NCBI GenBank assembly: GCA_951812315.1 | Contig: CATOSA010000039.1 | Coordinates: 1-33,241, forward strand | Source: an uncultured Burkholderiales bacterium | GTDB lineage: Bacteria; Pseudomonadota; Gammaproteobacteria; Burkholderiales; Eutrophovitaceae | Direction: 5' to 3' | Length of the DNA: 33,241 nucleotides | Shown: one piece after another, positions 18,626-27,521 of the stretch | How the letters are laid out: each line of letters opens with the position of its first letter | Position numbering within the stretch: position 1 is the first letter of the stretch | The notes under the pieces: generated by a model | Told to the model about the DNA's origin: nothing | What the model saw: the letters and a program-made list of their open reading frames with translations, nothing else | Database searches by the model: none | Translations under genes and position numbers: made by a program

Positions 18626-18895
18626 TCAGGAACAGCGGATTTTCTGCTCGCGAAGAAAACAGCGAAGAAAATCGCGAATCGCATTGCGCGTGACGTTCTT
18701 GAACGTCACGCTATCAACAGTGTCCAATTCAAAGTGATCATCGCGGAACGTGATTTTCTTGCGAACCGTAAAGCGCGGTCGAGCAGGGCCAGGCGCTGGT
18801 CTATATTGTGCTCGCACCACACGGTGTTGGCGACATATAGTGCTTACAGCAACAGTATTACGTTGGGAGCAGGCGTGAAAGCGCTTCGTGACCAT
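18626..18895 (-). CDS. Doubtful hypothetical protein or gene remnant
   Basis: A minus frame ends FTVRKKITFRDDHFELDTVD, then SVTFKNVTRNAIRDFLRCFL and REQKIRCS. This C-terminal half has protein-like alternation of charged and hydrophobic residues; the N-terminal half (RTNTVAV... through PAPGPARPR) does not, and no Shine-Dalgarno supports the ATG at 18895 or the earlier one at 18952. A perfect 10-bp inverted repeat (18689-18698 with 18701-18710) lies in the VTFKNVT codons. It could be the tail of a decayed gene. No family recognised. Confidence 0.25.
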   Translation of the reverse strand: MVTKRFHACSQRNTVAVSTICRQHRVVRAQYRPAPGPARPRFTVRKKITFRDDHFELDTVDSVTFKNVTRNAIRDFLRCFLREQKIRCS

Positions 18896-18986
18896 AGCGC
18901 TGATATGCAGGGAATATTGATGATTAATCAAGCTGATCACATGGCCTAACACATCGCAGTAGCGCTAGAATAGCGGGAGTCAACAC

Positions 18987-19553
18987 ATGCAAAGTGTAAA
19001 TCTCACGAATCATTTTCTGATCGCCATGCCCAACATGGACGATCCTTACTTTGCTAAATCGCTGACCTATATCTGCGAGCACAATGAGCAAGGGGCGCTT
19101 GGTGTAGTCGTCAATCGACCCACGGAAATGACTGTTGGCGCACTGTTCGAGCAGGTTGAAATTCCTCTGACCGACGACGAATTGTCACAGCGGCCGGTCT
19201 ATTTCGGCGGGCCGGTACAGGTAGATCGCGGTTTTGTGCTCCACCGACCGATCGGAGGCTGGGAGTCGACGCTCATCGTCGACAGTGAAATCGGTCTTAC
19301 GACCTCGCGCGATATTCTCGAAGCGATGAGCGAGGGTAATGGACCGGATTCCGAAGGAATGCTGGTATCGCTGGGTTATTCGGGATGGGCGCCCGGCCAG
19401 ATCGAGGAGGAACTCGGTGAGAACGCGTGGCTGACGGTGGCAGCGAACACGTCCATCATTTTTGATTTGCCGCCGGACAAGAGGTTGGGAGGTGCAATGG
19501 GGTTGCTTGGCATTGACCCGGCCAGCCTTTCAGAGGATGCAGGCCATGCGTGA
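18987..19553 (+). CDS. yqgE: YqgE/AlgH family protein
   Basis: A 188-residue soluble protein of the UPF0301 family. Signatures: [75 protein letters not shown] and the C-terminal [13 protein letters not shown]. In Pseudomonas AlgH was linked to alginate regulation but the biochemical role is not known. The ATG at 18987 has GGGAG upstream. It heads the yqgE-ruvX-pyrR-pyrB-pyrC' group, a gene order shared with Pseudomonas. Confidence 0.94.
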   Translation: MQSVNLTNHFLIAMPNMDDPYFAKSLTYICEHNEQGALGVVVNRPTEMTVGALFEQVEIPLTDDELSQRPVYFGGPVQVDRGFVLHRPIGGWESTLIVDSEIGLTTSRDILEAMSEGNGPDSEGMLVSLGYSGWAPGQIEEELGENAWLTVAANTSIIFDLPPDKRLGGAMGLLGIDPASLSEDAGHA

Positions 19554-19618
19554 GACTCTAAAGATGCGGCTGATTTTTGATGTCACCGCCCCTTAGCGCA
19601 AGCGAACCGGCTTGTGCG

Positions 19619-20053
19619 ATGAATGAAGTCGCGTCGCAACGCGGGACCGTAATGGCGTTTGATTTCGGCGAACGGCGAATAGGCGTCGCCGTAGGCGATC
19701 TTGAAATTGGCATCGCGCACCCGCTCGAAACGATCGAAATCAGAAAGGACAGCGACCGCCTGGGGTTGATCGAGCCGCTGGTTGCAGAATGGTGTCCGGT
19801 ACTGTTCATCGTCGGCTTGCCGGTCAATACTGACGGGACCGAGCACAAGTTGAATTCGGCGGTATGCCTTTTTGGCGAAGCATTGACACGCGAGTTCGGC
19901 ATTTCCAGCCGCATGATTGACGAGAGATATACTTCGGCTGAAGCGTCCAGTATATTGCGCGACGCAGGTGTGCGCGGCCGAAAACAAAAAGCGTATCTCG
20001 ACCAGGTCGCTGCGCAAACGATTCTTGAGGACTTTTTTTCACATGGCGGCTAA
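19619..20053 (+). CDS. ruvX: Putative pre-16S rRNA nuclease / Holliday junction resolvase-like YqgF (RuvX)
   Basis: A protein of about 144 residues with an RNase H fold. In E. coli YqgF is needed for 16S rRNA 5'-end maturation; a resolvase role was first proposed. The motif set is complete: MAFDFGERRIGVAVGDLEIG with the catalytic Asp, FIVGLPVNTDGTEH, MIDERYTSAEAS with the conserved Glu, and the C-terminal KAYLDQVAAQTILEDFF with Asp. I chose the ATG at 19619 (NEVASQRGTV before the first strand); the ATG at 19580 adds 13 residues not seen in the family. It overlaps pyrR by 11 bases. Confidence 0.93.
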   Translation: MNEVASQRGTVMAFDFGERRIGVAVGDLEIGIAHPLETIEIRKDSDRLGLIEPLVAEWCPVLFIVGLPVNTDGTEHKLNSAVCLFGEALTREFGISSRMIDERYTSAEASSILRDAGVRGRKQKAYLDQVAAQTILEDFFSHGG

Positions 20054-20576
20054 CCGCAAAAGCCCGCTGCCTGACGCCGAGCAACTGATGACCGCCCTGA
20101 TCAAACAGATCAAGGGCAACATCAAGCCCGGCACCGGAATCATCGGCATATTCACCGGCGGAGTGTGGGTGGCAGAGCGACTGCATGCAGCGTTAGGAAC
20201 GGAAGTCCCTCTGGGGACGATTGATATCGCGTTCTATCGCGACGATTACGTCCGGCGCGGATTGCAGGGAAACGTAAAACCATCGGATATTCCGTTCGAT
20301 GTGAACGACCGCGATATTATTCTGGTCGATGATGTTCTTTATACGGGCCGGACTATCCGGGCAGCGCTGAACGAATTATTCGATTATGGCCGGCCTGGTT
20401 GCGTAATGCTGGCTGCGCTGGTTGACCGCGGCGGACGACAGTTGCCGGTTGCACCGCAGTTTGTGGGTGCCGAGCTCAAAGTCAGCGACGACGAACTCGT
20501 GTCCCTTGAGCGCGAACCCGACGGCGCAATGCAGTTATCCATCAAGCCGCGAGCAGAGGTAATCGGAAAGAAATGA
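20043..20576 (+). CDS. pyrR: Bifunctional pyr operon regulator / uracil phosphoribosyltransferase PyrR
   Basis: A 177-residue PRTase-fold protein. Signature PRPP loop [19 protein letters not shown] is present, along with [20 protein letters not shown] and [20 protein letters not shown]. In Bacillus PyrR attenuates transcription by binding pyr leader RNA; in Pseudomonas-type Gammaproteobacteria the protein lies in the pyrRBC' operon and its regulatory mode is different. The ATG at 20043 is inside the end of ruvX; a long in-frame extension upstream belongs to the ruvX overlap. I see no attenuator-like hairpin at the start of pyrB, since the genes overlap. Confidence 0.93.
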   Translation: MAANRKSPLPDAEQLMTALIKQIKGNIKPGTGIIGIFTGGVWVAERLHAALGTEVPLGTIDIAFYRDDYVRRGLQGNVKPSDIPFDVNDRDIILVDDVLYTGRTIRAALNELFDYGRPGCVMLAALVDRGGRQLPVAPQFVGAELKVSDDELVSLEREPDGAMQLSIKPRAEVIGKK

Positions 20577-21529
20577 ATCGCGACCCGCAAATCGACAGCA
20601 ACGGCAAACTGGTTCATCTGCTGTCCATTGAGGGAATCCCCCGCGACATTCTTATCAGCATCCTCGATACGGCACGGTCGTTCGTTTCTGTAACCGAGCG
20701 TGAGATCAAGAAGGTTCCGTTGCTGCGCGGCAAGTCGGTGTTTAATCTGTTCTTCGAGCCGAGTACGCGCACGCGAACAACATTCGAAATCGCCGCCAAG
20801 CGGCTGTCTGCTGACGTGATCAATCTTAACGTCGGTAGTTCGTCGCAGAGCAAGGGTGAAACGCTGCTCGACACGGTGGCGAACCTGTCGGCTATGCACG
20901 CCGACATGTTCGTAGTGCGTCATTCGCAAAGTGGCGCTGCCAATCTGATTGCCAGCAACGTGGCGCCGAACATTCACGTCATCAATGCCGGCGACGGTAG
21001 TCACGCGCACCCGACGCAGGCGCTACTCGACATATTCACAATTCGCCATTACAAAAAGGAGTTCGCCGGATTGCGCGTAGCAATCGTCGGCGACATTCTC
21101 CATTCGCGCGTTGCCCGTTCGCAGATTCACGCGCTGACGACGCTGGGTGTGTCGGAGGTAAGAGTGATTGCGCCAGCCACACTTTTGCCGTCGCATTTAT
21201 CGCAACTCGGTGTGCAGGTGTTCCGCAATATGACTGAAGGATTGCGGGACGTCGATGTCGTGATCATGCTGCGTTTGCAGAACGAGCGCATGAATGGCGA
21301 CCTGCTTCCCAGCGCGCAGGAATACTTCAAGAACTACGGCCTGACGCCGGAAAAACTCGCCGTTGCAGATCCTGACGCGATCGTGATGCACCCGGGCCCG
21401 ATGAATCGCGGTGTAGAAATCGATTCGAGCGTTGCCGATGGCCGCCAGTCGGTGATCTTGCCGCAAGTTACTTTTGGCATTGCCGTGCGCATGGCGGTCA
21501 TGTCGATTCTGGCAGGTCAGTCGCAATGA
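20573..21529 (+). CDS. pyrB: Aspartate carbamoyltransferase catalytic subunit PyrB
   Basis: A 318-residue ATCase catalytic chain condensing carbamoyl phosphate and aspartate in pyrimidine synthesis. The carbamoyl-phosphate site [19 protein letters not shown], the [12 protein letters not shown] loop, [13 protein letters not shown] and the terminal [20 protein letters not shown] are all present. It overlaps the pyrR stop by ATGA and is in turn overlapped by the pyrC' start, indicating coupled translation. The N-terminus is longer than in E. coli PyrB, as in Pseudomonas-type class A ATCases that need PyrC'. No pyrI is nearby, which agrees with that assignment. Confidence 0.97.
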   Translation: MNRDPQIDSNGKLVHLLSIEGIPRDILISILDTARSFVSVTEREIKKVPLLRGKSVFNLFFEPSTRTRTTFEIAAKRLSADVINLNVGSSSQSKGETLLDTVANLSAMHADMFVVRHSQSGAANLIASNVAPNIHVINAGDGSHAHPTQALLDIFTIRHYKKEFAGLRVAIVGDILHSRVARSQIHALTTLGVSEVRVIAPATLLPSHLSQLGVQVFRNMTEGLRDVDVVIMLRLQNERMNGDLLPSAQEYFKNYGLTPEKLAVADPDAIVMHPGPMNRGVEIDSSVADGRQSVILPQVTFGIAVRMAVMSILAGQSQ

Positions 21530-22797
21530 ATATCCATATCAAGGGCGGGCGCCTGCTCGATCCGGCAAACGGCCTGGACGTAGCGAAGGACGTATACGTT
21601 TGCGGAGCGGACGTCGCCTCGATTGGTGAAGCGCCGGCGGGGTTCAATGCGGACCGGACGATCGACGCGTCAGGACTGATCGTGTGCCCGGGTCTGGTTG
21701 ATCTCGCAGCGAGATTGCGCGAACCGGGTCAGGAGTATCGTGCCACCCTCGACAGTGAGACTGTCGCCGCAGTAGCCGGAGGAATTACCAGCCTTGCTTG
21801 CCCGCCCGATACCGAGCCACCGCTGGACGAGCCGGGCCTGGTCGAGATGCTCAAATACCGGGCACGCAGCCGCAACCTGGTGCAGGTCTATCCGGTAGGT
21901 GCGCTGACCCAGGCGTTCGAAGGCAGGAAACTGACGGAGATGTCTGAACTTGGCGAAGCCGGTTGTGTCGCGTTTTCGCAAGGTGACGCACCGTTGCCGG
22001 ATGCGCGAGTGTTGTTGCGAGCGATGCAGTATGCCGCGACCATCGGCTACCCGGTATGGTTGCGGCCCCAGGACCCCAACCTTGCAGCGGGCGGCGTTGC
22101 GCATGACGGCGAGGTGGCAACACGCCTTGGATTGCCGACGATTCCAGCGGTTGCAGAAACCGCGGCGGTATCGACGATTCTGTTGCTGGTTCGAGAGACG
22201 GGCGCGCGTGTCCATCTGTGCCGGTTGTCCAGTGCCGACGCAATCGACATGGTGCGGCAGGCGAAGTCAATCGGCCTCGACGTGAGCTGCGATGTGTCGG
22301 TGAATCATGTCCATCTGTGTGATCTGGATATCGCTTACTTCGATTCCAACTGCCATCTGATTCCACCGTTGCGCGGCCAGCGCGATCGCGACGCAATTCG
22401 AGCCGGGCTGCTGGACGGGACGATCGATGCGATCTGTTCTGACCATACGCCGCTGGATGACGATGACAAGCAGTTGCCGTTTGCCGAAGCCGAACCGGGT
22501 GCTACCGGGTTGGAACTGCTGTTGCCGCTGGCGCTGAAGTGGGTGAACGAGACCGGTGTCTCGCTCGTGGATGCGCTTGCCTGCCTGACGACGGCACCCG
22601 CGCGCTTGCTTGGCCTTTCGGTCGGACGTCTTGATGCCGGTGCGCGTGCGGATATGTGTATCTTCGATCCAGCTATGCGCTGGCGTGTCGATTCGTCACA
22701 ATTGCGCAGTCAGGGCTACAACACGCCGTTCACCGGCCACGAGCTGGAAGGGAAGGTCTTGTATACAATCGTGGGCGGCCAAATAGTCTACGAATAA
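21526..22797 (+). CDS. pyrC': Dihydroorotase homologue PyrC', probably non-catalytic ATCase partner
   Basis: A 423-residue amidohydrolase-fold protein, immediately coupled to pyrB (ATGA). It aligns end to end with type I dihydroorotases ([71 protein letters not shown], and the [11 protein letters not shown] end). However, the metal-binding HxH of the PGxxDxHVHLREPG motif is replaced: here it reads [10 protein letters not shown], and the carboxylated lysine region reads [10 protein letters not shown] without Lys. This matches the inactive DHOase-like protein of Pseudomonas (also 423 residues) that is required for assembly and stability of ATCase. An active dihydroorotase must be encoded elsewhere. 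Confidence 0.9.
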   Translation: MNIHIKGGRLLDPANGLDVAKDVYVCGADVASIGEAPAGFNADRTIDASGLIVCPGLVDLAARLREPGQEYRATLDSETVAAVAGGITSLACPPDTEPPLDEPGLVEMLKYRARSRNLVQVYPVGALTQAFEGRKLTEMSELGEAGCVAFSQGDAPLPDARVLLRAMQYAATIGYPVWLRPQDPNLAAGGVAHDGEVATRLGLPTIPAVAETAAVSTILLLVRETGARVHLCRLSSADAIDMVRQAKSIGLDVSCDVSVNHVHLCDLDIAYFDSNCHLIPPLRGQRDRDAIRAGLLDGTIDAICSDHTPLDDDDKQLPFAEAEPGATGLELLLPLALKWVNETGVSLVDALACLTTAPARLLGLSVGRLDAGARADMCIFDPAMRWRVDSSQLRSQGYNTPFTGHELEGKVLYTIVGGQIVYE

Positions 22798-22871
22798 CGC
22801 GCTTGCCTGAATGCATGCGCGAAAGTGCGCAGCGCCGATCGATGTGCAGTAACTAATTTCTCGAATCAGCC

Positions 22872-24935
22872 ATGAACCCATTACTAGATTTTTCCGGATT
22901 GCCGCGATTTTCCGAATTCGCGCCCGACTTTGTTGCGCCGGCGATGTCCGAATTGATCGCCGACGTGCGTGCGGTCGCCGAACAAGTTGTCGCTGATGAA
23001 GGCGACCCGACCTGGGAGGGATTTGTCGTTCCGATCGATGATTCGATCGAACGCCTGCGGCGTGCGTGGGGCCAGGTTGCGCATCTGAACGCTGTTTCCA
23101 ACACGCCGGAACTGCGCACCGTGTACAACGAGAATCTGCCCCAGGTGACGCAGTTGTTTACCGATCTTGCGCAAAACGAAGGCTTGCATGACCGCTATAA
23201 AGCACTCAAGGCAACACCTGCGTTTTCGGAACTGAGTGATGCGCAGCGAAAGTATGTCGACAACGAACTGCGCGATTTCAGGCTGGGTGGCGCAGACTTG
23301 GCGTCCGGGGACAAAGCGCAGTTCAAGAAGAACGCGCAGCGCCTTGCAGAACTGTCGTCGAAGTTCAATGACAACGTGCTGGACGCAACCAACGCGTTCG
23401 AACTGGTTGTTACCGAGCGCAGCGAACTTTCCGGTATTCCCGATGATGTCCTCGATGCGGCCGCAATGGCGGCGCAGGAAGATGGCAACAGTGGCTGGAA
23501 GTTCACATTGCACGCGCCGTCCTACCTTCCGGTCATGCAATACGCCGAGAATCGGGAGTTGCGTGAGCGCATGTATCGTGCGTTCGCGACCCGTGCGTCC
23601 GAATTTGGTCTGCCTGAGCGCGACAATACGCCGCTGATTGCAGAAATTCTTGCGCTACGACGACGACAGGCCCGATTACTCGGATACGAAGATTACTCGC
23701 AAGTGTCACTCGAATCGAAAATGGCGGATTCGGCGCAACAGGTGCACGAGTTCCTGTCAGAGCTGGCGGCGCGAGCCCGGCCTTATGCGCAGCGTGATCT
23801 GGACGAGTTGCAGGAATTTGCGAAACGCGAGCTCGGACTGACGTCGATCGAACCCTGGGATCTTGGCTACGCTTCGGAGAAGCTTCGGCTTGAGCGATAT
23901 GCGTTTTCCAGCCAGGAGGTCAAACGGTATTTTCCGGAACATAAAGTGCTTGAAGGGATGTTTGGCGTTGTGCAGGCACTGTATGGGGTCCACATCGAAG
24001 CCGATGATGCACCACGCTGGAATGAAGGCGTGCGGTTTTATTCGATCCGCGATGACAAAGGCGAACTTATCGGCCAGTTCTATGCCGATTTGTACGCAAG
24101 ATCGACCAAGCGTGGCGGGGCATGGATGGACGATGCAATTACGCGCCGCCGCAAAGGGGATGCGCTTCAAACCCCTGTCGCGTATCTGAACTGCAATTTT
24201 TCCGGGCCGGTGGGAGACAAGCCGGCGCTGTTCACGCATGACGAAGTAATTACGCTGTTTCATGAGTTCGGGCATGGATTGCACCATTTACTCACGCGAA
24301 TCGATGTCCTGGGTGTTTCCGGAATCAATGGCGTGGAATGGGACGCCGTCGAGCTTCCCAGCCAGTTCATGGAGAATTTCTGCTGGGAATGGAATGTGCT
24401 GGAATCGATGACACAGCACGTGGAAAGCGGGAGCCCGATATCTCGTGAGATTTTTGAGAAATTACGCGCGGCAAAGAATTTTCAGATTGGTATGCAGACG
24501 GTCCGTCAGATCGAGTTCGCAATATTCGACATGAGCCTGCACCATGACTACGATCCCGACGGCCCGGTGACGCCGATGCAGGTACTCGATGAGGTGCGCA
24601 AGAAGGTTGCCGTGATAGTTCCGCCGCCGTTCAATCGCTTTCCGAACGGGTTCTCGCACATCTTCGGTGGCGGCTACGCTGCCGGTTACTACAGCTACAA
24701 GTGGGCGGAAGTTCTGTCTGCAGACGCATATGCCGTATTCGAGAAGAACGGGATTCTTGACGAGCGCACAGGGTCACGATTCCGCGAAGAGATACTTGCC
24801 AAGGGTGGTAGCAGACCGGCCCTGGAATCGTTTATTGCTTTTCGGGGGCAAGAGCCGACGATCGACGCCTTGCTGCGGCATAGCGACATGACAAGCGGCG
24901 ATAGGACAAGCGGAGACACGACAAGCGGGATATGA
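22872..24935 (+). CDS. prlC: Oligopeptidase A PrlC (M3 metallopeptidase)
   Basis: A 687-residue cytosolic zinc endopeptidase that degrades short peptides, including cleaved signal peptides. The zinc motif HEFGH starts near residue 464 (VITLFHEFGHGLHHLLTRID), with the third ligand Glu in the following GVEWDAVELPSQFMENFCWE. The N-terminal helical domain (LPRFSEFAPDFVAPAMSELI) and the C-terminal SHIFGGGYAAGYYSYKWAEV are typical. ATG at 22872. The last dozen and a half residues after ALLRHSDM are a low-complexity tail made by three 15-bp DNA repeats; homologues normally end close to IDALLRH plus a few residues. It stands between pyrC' (75 bp upstream) and the glutaredoxin-like gene. Confidence 0.95.
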   Translation: MNPLLDFSGLPRFSEFAPDFVAPAMSELIADVRAVAEQVVADEGDPTWEGFVVPIDDSIERLRRAWGQVAHLNAVSNTPELRTVYNENLPQVTQLFTDLAQNEGLHDRYKALKATPAFSELSDAQRKYVDNELRDFRLGGADLASGDKAQFKKNAQRLAELSSKFNDNVLDATNAFELVVTERSELSGIPDDVLDAAAMAAQEDGNSGWKFTLHAPSYLPVMQYAENRELRERMYRAFATRASEFGLPERDNTPLIAEILALRRRQARLLGYEDYSQVSLESKMADSAQQVHEFLSELAARARPYAQRDLDELQEFAKRELGLTSIEPWDLGYASEKLRLERYAFSSQEVKRYFPEHKVLEGMFGVVQALYGVHIEADDAPRWNEGVRFYSIRDDKGELIGQFYADLYARSTKRGGAWMDDAITRRRKGDALQTPVAYLNCNFSGPVGDKPALFTHDEVITLFHEFGHGLHHLLTRIDVLGVSGINGVEWDAVELPSQFMENFCWEWNVLESMTQHVESGSPISREIFEKLRAAKNFQIGMQTVRQIEFAIFDMSLHHDYDPDGPVTPMQVLDEVRKKVAVIVPPPFNRFPNGFSHIFGGGYAAGYYSYKWAEVLSADAYAVFEKNGILDERTGSRFREEILAKGGSRPALESFIAFRGQEPTIDALLRHSDMTSGDRTSGDTTSGI
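24885..24929 (+). repeat. Three 15-bp tandem repeats inside the 3' end of prlC
   Basis: GACATGACAAGCGGC (24885-24899), GATAGGACAAGCGGA (24900-24914) and GACACGACAAGCGGG (24915-24929), followed by a decayed fourth unit that contains the stop codon. In frame they encode DMTSG, DRTSG, DTTSG. Confidence 0.85.
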
Positions 24936-25085
24936 CGAGCATTGATATGTCAAAACAAGGTTATCGCAGGCAATGATACGGCAGGCGAAGATCTGGCAAA
25001 TGCTGCAGCGTCGCGCGACTAATCGCCCGGCAATGGCATCGTGGATGCTTCAACGATTGTGGAGGGCTGACACAGCGGAGGCGAC

Positions 25086-25706
25086 ATGATCGATAAGCTG
25101 CTGATTATTGTTGGTATTCTGGTTTTGTGCTGTACCAGTGCTGGCGCGGACGATCACCGGGACGATACGTATCGCTGGGAGGACGCGGAAGGAAACGTTT
25201 TCTATAGCGATTTGCCGCCGCCGACCGGTGCACGCAATGTCACACACTCGATGGCCGAGTCCGATGCGCCGACGCCGGATCTTCCGTACGAGCTGCAAAT
25301 TGCTGTGAGCAAGTACCCGGTGACGATATATTTGACCAAGGATTGTGGTGCTCCCTGCGATGGCGCCAGTGCGCTTCTTATTGGGCGCGGTGTCCCCCAT
25401 ACCGTGCTCGATGCGATGACACCCGATGTAAACGAGAAGCTGAATGAGCTTACGAAAGGTGAGCCGGCGGTTCCGGTAGCTGAGATCGGTGACATCGTGA
25501 TACAGGGGTTCGAACAGGGCTGCTGGAATTCTGCACTTGATTCAGCGGGTTATCCCCGTGACGCGATGATATCGGTAACGCCGCATATCCCGGATGCGGA
25601 CGCTTCTGAAGACGACATCGACGATTCGGATTTCGACGATGATGACTTCGAAGATGACGAGTTCGGTGAAGAAGACGGCGAATTGGACGACGAAGACGAC
25701 TTTTAG
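25086..25706 (+). CDS. Exported DUF4124 plus glutaredoxin-like protein with acidic tail
   Basis: A 206-residue protein. Residues 1-22 form a signal peptide (LLIIVGILVLCCTSAGA). Residues about 27-50 are a DUF4124 domain (TYRWEDAEGNVFYSDLPPP). Residues about 78-155 are glutaredoxin-like: VTIYLTKDCGAPCDGASALL, a following helix, GEPAVPVAEIGDIVIQGF (cis-Pro type VPV) and a final helix with a second Cys. The putative redox site is CGAPC, a CX3C spacing. From residue 163 a run of Asp/Glu (DDIDDSDFDDDDFEDDEF and more) makes a very acidic C-terminus. It is likely periplasmic and may handle thiols or be a structural variant. The ATG at 25086 follows GGAGG. It stands alone between prlC and the cupin gene. 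Confidence 0.75.
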   Translation: MIDKLLIIVGILVLCCTSAGADDHRDDTYRWEDAEGNVFYSDLPPPTGARNVTHSMAESDAPTPDLPYELQIAVSKYPVTIYLTKDCGAPCDGASALLIGRGVPHTVLDAMTPDVNEKLNELTKGEPAVPVAEIGDIVIQGFEQGCWNSALDSAGYPRDAMISVTPHIPDADASEDDIDDSDFDDDDFEDDEFGEEDGELDDEDDF

Positions 25707-25779
25707 CGGCAGTTTTACGAATTTTCGCGAAAGTTGAGTCGCGCTTCCCGTAGTTTGGTAGCGAATCTTCATCCACACC

Positions 25780-25799
25780 AACGCCTGTCTGCGGGCGTT
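25780..25799 (+). terminator. Weak hairpin after the glutaredoxin-like gene
   Basis: AACGCC (25780-25785) pairs with GGCGTT (25794-25799) over an eight-base loop, with only three T following. Possibly a weak or Rho-assisted terminator about 75 bp after the stop. Confidence 0.3.
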
Positions 25800-25926
25800 T
25801 AACCCTCGTCCGGGTGGTAACTCTGAAATAGTGCTCCGGCTTTTGCCGCCGCGATCTCATTCGCGAGATCCCGTCGATGCTGCGGGCTATACTGCTGTCG
25901 CCGCAACAGGACGCGAGGAGCGAGCA

Positions 25927-26391
25927 ATGCCTTTGCAGAATCTGCAACCCATCAATGATCAATTGTCCGACATTATCGTGCGGGCCGACGAGCCATGGAT
26001 CGAAACCGAGCCCGGCAAGGCATGGTTGAAAGTCCTGTGGGCGGGCCCCGAGACGGGTCGCTGGGTTGCTCTGTTTCACTGGAAGAAGGGTTACGTGGCT
26101 GCGCCTCACAAGCACTTGTCCGACGCACACACCTATGTCCTCAAAGGGAAGCTGAAGGTCCGCGACGGGATCCTCGCGACCGGCGACTACGATTACGAGC
26201 CGAACGGTGTTTTACACGGCGCAACCGAAGCGCTCGAAGACACGGAGTATCTGTTCGTGTGCGAGGGTCCGGTCGTTTTCTATGACGACGACGGGATTAC
26301 CAGCTATCTCGGCTGGGAAGAGATGGTGCGGCTCAGAGACGCGGCGAAAGCAGAGAAAGCGTCGACCCTCAAAGTTTCGGCCGGCAACTGA
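25927..26391 (+). CDS. Cupin-domain protein (ChrR / acetylacetone dioxygenase-like)
   Basis: A 154-residue single-cupin protein. The start is ATG at 25927 with GAGGAG at 25915-25920. Core motifs: WKKGYVAAPHKHLSDAHTYV is cupin motif 1 with the His-x-His and a Glu position replaced by the DAH context; LKGKLKVRDGILATGDYDYE and PNGVLHGATEALEDTEYLFV form motif 2, with the third metal His in VLHGA. These could hold a divalent metal. Relatives include ChrR-type anti-sigma cupins and 2,4'-dihydroxyacetophenone dioxygenase; I cannot choose between a dioxygenase and a binding role. No partner sigma factor is nearby. Confidence 0.8.
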   Translation: MPLQNLQPINDQLSDIIVRADEPWIETEPGKAWLKVLWAGPETGRWVALFHWKKGYVAAPHKHLSDAHTYVLKGKLKVRDGILATGDYDYEPNGVLHGATEALEDTEYLFVCEGPVVFYDDDGITSYLGWEEMVRLRDAAKAEKASTLKVSAGN

Positions 26392-26640
26392 GAATAAGGC
26401 AAGAGCTTGTTGCCGGAGCGGTTTCAGCCGCGTAGCCCCGGTTCGGAGAAAGTGTCGCCAGGATTCAAAGCGATCAGGAATGAGGAGCATTCGATTGCAT
26501 GGCTGCACGCCTGAAGTTTCATGTCGCTATGCTGGGCGCATCGGCGACCGATTCCCGAATAGTGTCTGTGCTGCTAGCGTGTAGCCGGGCGCGCAAGAAC
26601 CAATATTGAATAACCTGCTGATAAAGGCTTTCAGGGATAG

Positions 26641-27411
26641 ATGAAAATTGCTACGTGGAACGTTAACTCGTTGAAAGTCCGGATGCTGCATTTGCTCGGT
26701 TGGCTCGACACCGATCCGCCGGACATTGTCTGTCTGCAGGAAACCAAGATCGATGACCCGAAGTTTCCGGCCGCGCAGATCGAAGACGCCGGCTTTCACG
26801 TCGTCTATTCAGGACAGAAGACGTACAACGGCGTCGCCATTGTTTCGCGCGAGCCCGTTGCTGAAACGGTTAATGGCATTCCCGATTTTGCCGATGAACA
26901 GAAACGGGTCATCGCGGCGACGTTTGGTTCAGCCAGGGTTGTTAACGCGTACGTTCCGAATGGGCAAAGCGTCGTTTCTGACAAGTACCGCTACAAGCTG
27001 GACTGGCTGGGCGCATTCACGCGCTGGCTCGAACAAGAACTCGAACGTTATCCGGAACTCGCGGTGGTCGGGGATTTCAATATCGCCCCGGAATCACGTG
27101 ATGTTCATGACCCGAAAGCGTGGGAGGGACAAGTGCTGTGCAGCGATGCGGAACGGGAAGCATTCAACGGCTTGCTCGGCCTGGGATTGGTCGACAGTTT
27201 TCGCTTGTTCGAGCAGCCAGAGAAATCCTATACCTGGTGGGATTACCGGCTTAATGCGTTCAAACGCGGAATGGGAGTGCGCATTGATCATATTTTGCTA
27301 TCACCGGCTTTGGCCAAACGGTGTAACAGCGTTTCGATACTGAAAGACATACGCGCGCAGGAACGTCCTTCCGATCATGCGCCGGTTGTTGCCGATATCA
27401 GTGGCAAATGA
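26641..27411 (+). CDS. xthA: Exodeoxyribonuclease III XthA
   Basis: A 256-residue endonuclease/exonuclease/phosphatase-family enzyme: the main AP endonuclease and 3' repair exonuclease of base excision repair. Motifs: MKIATWNVNSLKVR, CLQETKIDDPKFP with the metal-binding Glu, YNGVAIVSR, VVGDFNIAPES with Asp and Asn, YTWWDYRLNAFKRGMGVRID and the terminal PSDHAPV with the catalytic Asp-His. AGGGA precedes the ATG at 26641. Single gene, convergent with ntrC; a 360-bp gap holding a repeat element separates them. Confidence 0.97.
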   Translation: MKIATWNVNSLKVRMLHLLGWLDTDPPDIVCLQETKIDDPKFPAAQIEDAGFHVVYSGQKTYNGVAIVSREPVAETVNGIPDFADEQKRVIAATFGSARVVNAYVPNGQSVVSDKYRYKLDWLGAFTRWLEQELERYPELAVVGDFNIAPESRDVHDPKAWEGQVLCSDAEREAFNGLLGLGLVDSFRLFEQPEKSYTWWDYRLNAFKRGMGVRIDHILLSPALAKRCNSVSILKDIRAQERPSDHAPVVADISGK

Positions 27412-27421
27412 AGTTGCCGGC

Positions 27422-27447
27422 TGTGCGCACGATTGAACCTGCGCACA
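27422..27447. terminator. Hairpin after xthA without a T tail
   Basis: TGTGCGCA (27422-27429) and TGCGCACA (27440-27447) are perfect 8-bp arms with a ten-base loop, eleven bases past the xthA stop. There is no T run, so it is at best a weak terminator or an mRNA-stabilising stem. Confidence 0.4.
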
Positions 27448-27521
27448 ACTGGATTCACGTGTAGCTGAATTTCCGGTACGGCCGCGGTCAGACCGGAGCA
27501 AGGCGAGAACCCTTGCTAGTT

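Noticed and set aside
25846..25866. GATCTC-ATTCGC-GAGATC inverted repeat upstream of the cupin gene
   Set aside because: Short arms, no T tail and no conserved promoter context; not strong enough to call a terminator or operator.
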